A stretch of DNA of 18,639 nt from DASQFU01 sp035632955 (lineage in GTDB: Bacteria > Eisenbacteria > RBG-16-71-46): the NCBI GenBank assembly GCA_035632955.1, contig DASQFU010000221.1, positions 1 through 18,639 of the forward strand, in the 5' to 3' direction. Positions 16,601 to 18,639 of this stretch are shown here, piece after piece. The stretch's first letter is position 1. Each line of letters opens with the position of its first letter. The position numbers and the translations under genes were made by a program. Under the pieces are notes generated by a model that had not been told where the DNA came from, ran no database searches, and was given only the letters and a program-made list of their open reading frames with translations.

Positions 16601-17095
16601 GGTCTCGAGAATCAGCACGTCCGCGCCACCCTGAACCAGGCCCAGCGACTGCTCCAGGAACACCGGCACCAGATCGTCCAGCGACAAGCGCCCGAGATCG
16701 GGATCTTCGGAGGAAGGCAGCATTCCGGAAGGTCCGATCGAGCCCGCGACGAATCGTGGCCGCCCGTCGCCCGCGGCGAACCGGTCCGCGACACGACGAG
16801 CGATCTCCGCCGCCGCGCGGTTCATCGCCAGCGTCTGATCGGCGAGACCCCACTCCTCGAGTCGCACCCGCGACGCCTGGAACGAGTTGGTCTCGACCAC
16901 GTCGGCCCCGGCCTCGAAGTAGGCGGCGTGAATGCGCTCGATGACGTCGGGGCGCGTGAGACTCAGGTAGTCGTTGCAGCCTTCCTTGCCGCCGAAGTCC
17001 TCGGCCGTGAGCTGCGAGGCCTGGATCTGGGTGCCCATGGCGCCGTCGAAGAACAGGACGCGCTCGCGGAGCGCCTCGAGAAATGGGCTGGTCAT
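13607..17095 (-). CDS. metH: Cobalamin-dependent methionine synthase
   Basis: The ATG at 17095 follows AAGGAG at 11 nt spacing and gives 1162 aa, slightly shorter than the roughly 1230 aa of E. coli MetH. The four modules are in order. The homocysteine domain (about 5-310) has FFDGAMGTQIQ and Zn-ligand cysteines C229 and C295/C296 (GGCCGTTP). The pterin-binding domain (about 340-605) has IGERLNTQGSRK and LDVCLALTERTDE. The B12 cap and binding domain (about 635-870) has the cobalt-ligand motif GDVHDIGKN (D732, H734, G737) and IGLSALL. The C-terminal SAM-dependent activation domain (about 895-1162) has GYSACPD (1106-1112) and YQLVPEASTSA. It transfers methyl from 5-methyltetrahydrofolate to homocysteine in the cytosol. 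No metF or SAM/B12 riboswitch is recognised nearby. The gene looks intact and ordinary. Confidence 0.97.
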   Translation of the reverse strand: MTSPFLEALRERVLFFDGAMGTQIQASQLTAEDFGGKEGCNDYLSLTRPDVIERIHAAYFEAGADVVETNSFQASRVRLEEWGLADQTLAMNRAAAEIARRVADRFAAGDGRPRFVAGSIGPSGMLPSSEDPDLGRLSLDDLVPVFLEQSLGLVQGGADVLILETCQDMLEMKAQILGARLAFERAGRSVPLQSSVTLDPSGRMLLGTDIRGALATLEALRVEIIGLNCSTGPDLMRDSIRYLGQNASTFLHCIPNAGLPINDGGRAVYPMRPEPMAEILHEFVVEHGVNIVGGCCGTTPETIRALVSAVGRRAPAARPGRGPWMVSSGISATTLRQEPPPMLIGERLNTQGSRKVKGLVLENRLEELIPIARSQVEGGAHTLDVCLALTERTDEADQMRRLVKKLALAVEAPLCIDSTEAPVIEAALKAYPGSAIVNSINLENGRERVDAVMPLVMRYGAAVIALTIDEQGMAKSADRKLEVARRIHDIVTREYGLAPERLIFDALTFTLATGDEEFLNSGIDTIAGIRRIKAALPGVCTSLGVSNVSFGLSKEARAVLNSVFLYHCVQAGLDMAIVNAAEVLPYAEIGAEDRRLAEDLILNRDPQALERFITHFEGRTADTRAKQEEAEEAMMTVEQRIHYQILHRKPAGIEALIDQAVSGVDPVAVLNTVLLPAMKEVGDKFGAGELILPFVLQSAEVMKKAVARLENYLEKNVDVSKGRVVLATVFGDVHDIGKNLVKTILSNNGYTVFDLGKQVPVTTIIEKAKEVDATAIGLSALLVSTSKQMPVCVTELHRAGLRYPVLIGGAAINRNFGRRAALVDGEIFYEPGVFYCKDAFEGLDTVNALADPAQRGEWVEKNRREAFEFKTKAADLEARAEQSAATQRDFKVTVPRDVAIPAPPFWGARAAEPAEISWEEMFAGMDLKTLYRLHWGARGTGETFDKLVREDFEPRRLALQREAREQGWLEPRSCYGFFPCQSEGQDLIVYDPAAFAAGSLAARGKLEELVRFTFPRQTDREGLCLSDYFQPVESSKLDVVGFQIVTVGPHADELSNTLNTEGEYAKALFVHGLAVSAAEGLAEWQHRRIRQELRLDQERGKRYSFGYSACPDLADQAKLFKLLDPESRIAVTLTSAYQLVPEASTSAIVVHHPAAMYYMVKV

Positions 17096-17369
17096 GGAGA
17101 TGCGGACTCCTTGCGGGTCGGAGCCCGGGTGCCGGTCGCGCCCGGATCGAGCCGCGTTGTCACTCACGAGGGCCGGCCACCTGGCGCGAGACCCCCGGAC
17201 GTTGGCGATGGAGGTTATCGGAGGAGCGCAGAGGGCGCAACCGGCGCGGCCCCCTGGTGCGCCGCGTGATGACGCTTGCGGCCTCTGCTTGGCCGCCGTA
17301 GGCTGAGCCACCGGCTCGGCTCCCCTGGGCCGAATCGTCGCCAACCCGGAATACCAAGGAGGAGTCCCC
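17096..17369. other. Divergent intergenic region between metH and the DUF1326 gene
   Basis: 274 nt of GC-rich DNA. It contains small hairpins, CGGCGC/GCGCCG (17242-17247 with 17259-17264) and GAGCC/GGCTC (17305-17309 with 17313-17317). No convincing promoter on either strand and no recognisable SAM, SAH or cobalamin riboswitch core was found by eye. Confidence 0.5.
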
Positions 17370-18185
17370 ATGAAGCGCCTCGCTTTCGGTCTCGCCCTCT
17401 CTCTGTGTCTCGCCGCGCCGGTGCTCGCGGCGGACAGCAAGAGCCAGGTTGCAACCACTCCGCAGTGGAGCATGAACGCCACGATCATCGAGGCATGCTC
17501 GTGCCCGATGTTCTGCCAGTGCTACTTCGCCACCAAGCCCGCCGGCCACGCCGTGAGCGCCAAGAAGGAAGGCCACGATCACAGCAAAAACGCCGGTCAT
17601 GCCCACGGCGCAAAGGCCGGTGAGGAAACGGAACATTTCTGCCGCGCTAACAACGTCTTCAAGGTCAACAAAGGCAGCTACGGCTCGGTCAAGCTCGACG
17701 GCGCCAAGTTCTGGGCCGCAATGGACCTTGGCGACGACTTCTCGGACGGAACGATGAAGTGGGCGGTCATCACGTTCGACCCCTCGGTGACCAAGGCGCA
17801 GCGCGAAGGCATCACGACCATTCTCGGCCACCTGTATCCAGTGAAGTGGGAAACGCCGATCGAAGTCGCGAAGACCGATCTGCCGATCGAGTGGACGCAC
17901 AGCGGCGACCGCGCGGTCGCGAAGCTCGACGGCGGCAAGGCCGGCGAGGTGGTGCTGAACGGTGGCGCCGTGAACCGCGACAAGGCCTCTCCGGTCGTGA
18001 TCACGAACCTCAAGTACTGGGGCGCGCCGCGCAACACCGGCTTCGTCCTGATGCCGAACGAAGTCGAGGCCTACCGGCTCGGCCCGAACGCGTTCGAGTT
18101 CAAGAATACGAATGGATTCATGATCACGTTCGACATCACTTCGAAGGACCTGGCGGGGAAAGCCGAGAGCAGCGGCGGTTTCTGA
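17370..18185 (+). CDS. Secreted DUF1326-family protein with Cys cluster and His-rich loop
   Basis: Strong ribosome site AAGGAGG (17356-17362), 7 nt before the ATG; 271 aa. The N-terminus is a Sec signal peptide (MKRLAFGLALSLCLAAPVLA, cleavage near residue 20/21). The mature start has the DUF1326 signature W..(N)A.I.EACSCPMFCQCYF with C43, C45, C49 and C51, plus C91. Between them lies an insertion rich in His (H60, H69, H71, H77, H79, H89; GHDHSKNAGHAHG). DUF1326 proteins are uncharacterised and typically about 200 aa; the additional length comes partly from this loop. Four close Cys and six His in an exported protein suggest metal (Cu or Zn) binding, which is inference. It is divergent from metH and followed by a histidine phosphatase gene. 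Confidence 0.85.
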   Translation: MKRLAFGLALSLCLAAPVLAADSKSQVATTPQWSMNATIIEACSCPMFCQCYFATKPAGHAVSAKKEGHDHSKNAGHAHGAKAGEETEHFCRANNVFKVNKGSYGSVKLDGAKFWAAMDLGDDFSDGTMKWAVITFDPSVTKAQREGITTILGHLYPVKWETPIEVAKTDLPIEWTHSGDRAVAKLDGGKAGEVVLNGGAVNRDKASPVVITNLKYWGAPRNTGFVLMPNEVEAYRLGPNAFEFKNTNGFMITFDITSKDLAGKAESSGGF

Positions 18186-18195
18186 TCTCGTCGTG

Positions 18196-18230
18196 CGCTC
18201 GGCCGAACGCTCCCCTGCTAGCGCCGAGCG
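18196..18230 (+). terminator. Hairpin after the DUF1326 gene
   Basis: CGCTCGGC (18196-18203) and GCCGAGCG (18223-18230) form a perfect 8-bp GC-rich stem with a 19-nt loop, 10 nt past the stop codon. There is no U-tract, so terminator function is tentative. Confidence 0.3.
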
Positions 18231-18246
18231 ACCGCGATTTGACAAC

Positions 18247-18283
18247 CAGCGGCACGGGTGGCGATGGTCCGCCCGTGCCGCTG
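18247..18283 (+). promoter_or_regulatory. Strong hairpin enclosing the sixA-like start codon
   Basis: CAGCGGCACGGG (18247-18258) and CCCGTGCCGCTG (18272-18283) are perfect 12-bp inverted repeats. The stem can extend inward by U-G, G-C and G-C pairs, leaving a 7-nt loop (18262-18268). The right arm contains the GTG (18275) proposed as the phosphatase start. In mRNA it would hide that start codon; at DNA level it could instead be a terminator or an operator. No U-tract follows. Confidence 0.5.
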
Positions 18284-18639
18284 ACATTGGAGCTACTGAG
18301 ACATGGCGACGCGCTGCCGGCCGGGCCGGGCGGGGACGTGCCGCGCCGTCTCTCGCCTGCCGGCGAGCAGGCTCTCCGGCGGCTGGCACTGAGACTCGCC
18401 AAGGACGGCTGGCGGCCGGAGCGCGTGTTCGCGAGCCCGCTGCGTAGGGCCCGCGATTCGGCTCAGCTCGTGCTCGAGCCGCTGACGCCGCCGGTTCAGA
18501 TCGAGATCATGGACGAGCTGGCGCACGCGAGCGAGCCTGCGGGCATCCTCGCAGCGCTCGCGAAGCGGCAGGCGGTCGAGGGATGCGTGCTGCTGGTTGG
18601 TCATCAACCGCTGATCGGTCTGCTGGCCGCGCACCTCGA
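18275..18639 (+). CDS. SixA-type histidine phosphatase (3' truncated by window)
   Basis: The frame from the GTG at 18275 runs without a stop to the window edge (121 complete codons). A TTG at 18239 is an in-frame alternative that would place the hairpin inside the coding region. Histidine-phosphatase superfamily motifs are clear: LELLRHGDA (5-13, nucleophile His10), RRLSPAGEQALRRLA (24-38), FASPLRRARDSAQLV (52-66, phosphate-binding Arg) and VLLVGHQPLIG (105-115, second catalytic His110). This order and spacing match SixA-like phosphohistidine phosphatases, small cytosolic enzymes that remove phosphate from phosphohistidine (in E. coli, ArcB and the PTS protein NPr have been reported as targets). 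The target here is unknown. The C-terminus is missing. Confidence 0.85.
   Translation, partial: MPLTLELLRHGDALPAGPGGDVPRRLSPAGEQALRRLALRLAKDGWRPERVFASPLRRARDSAQLVLEPLTPPVQIEIMDELAHASEPAGILAALAKRQAVEGCVLLVGHQPLIGLLAAHL

Noticed and set aside
14294..17269. Plus-strand open frame of 991 codons
   Set aside because: It lies antisense to metH, whose four domains are intact. Its translation is low-complexity, Arg/His/Asp/Leu-rich sequence typical of GC-rich shadow frames.
17096..17369. SAM, SAH or cobalamin riboswitch upstream of metH
   Set aside because: A GAGGAGCGCAG stretch on the plus strand recalls part of the SAH motif, but the partner strands are missing and it faces away from metH. No B12 box was seen.
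18239..18244. TTGACA matching a consensus -35
   Set aside because: No -10-like hexamer occurs 16-19 nt downstream (GC-rich hairpin sequence instead).
17160..18389. Minus-strand open frame of 409 codons
   Set aside because: Antisense to the DUF1326 gene, which has a signal peptide, strong ribosome site and conserved Cys motif. The minus-strand translation resembles no family.

Overview
The window is high-GC bacterial chromosome, coding on both strands, with no tRNA, rRNA, CRISPR array, integrase or insertion sequence that I can see. Two proteins (the 5'-truncated gene at 1-642 and the phytase at 11729-13078) end in FlgD-Ig/type IX-like sorting domains with an NP(F)..., (V)YDL.GR..., SG.Y pattern. 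Together with the GC content, this suggests an FCB-superphylum lineage such as Candidatus Eisenbacteria or a relative. That placement is inference, not a phylogenetic result.

Region 1 (1-7.65 kb) is surface and glycan related. It starts with the end of an IPT/TIG-repeat secreted protein, followed by a Wzy/WaaL-like O-antigen polymerase or ligase on the plus strand. Facing it is a minus-strand operon read from 7649 down to 2364: a WcaL-like GT4 glycosyltransferase, a membrane GT2 glycosyltransferase, a methyltransferase-like/aminoglycoside-phosphotransferase-like fusion, and a NodB-type polysaccharide deacetylase. The first three are joined by 4-nt GTGA stop/start overlaps. The set looks like part of an exopolysaccharide or O-antigen assembly locus.

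Region 2 (7.9-13.1 kb) is a five-gene minus-strand operon read from 13078 down to 7893: a secreted beta-propeller phytase with a sorting domain, an RDD-family membrane protein, a GMC oxidoreductase, a small Tat-signal protein resembling the gluconate-dehydrogenase small subunit, and a second beta-propeller phytase without a sorting domain. I read this as a possible extracytoplasmic phytate/inositol-phosphate module, in which phosphate is removed by two differently located phytases and a Tat-exported flavoprotein may oxidise the product. This is the most unusual arrangement in the window. A candidate promoter with an inverted repeat across its -35 lies at 13162-13200.

Region 3 (13.3-18.6 kb) holds a truncated flavodoxin-like reductase fragment, a complete cobalamin-dependent methionine synthase (metH, minus strand), a divergent secreted DUF1326 protein with a CxC...CxC cluster and a His-rich loop, and the 5' part of a SixA-type histidine phosphatase. 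The phosphatase start codon lies inside a strong 12-bp inverted repeat.
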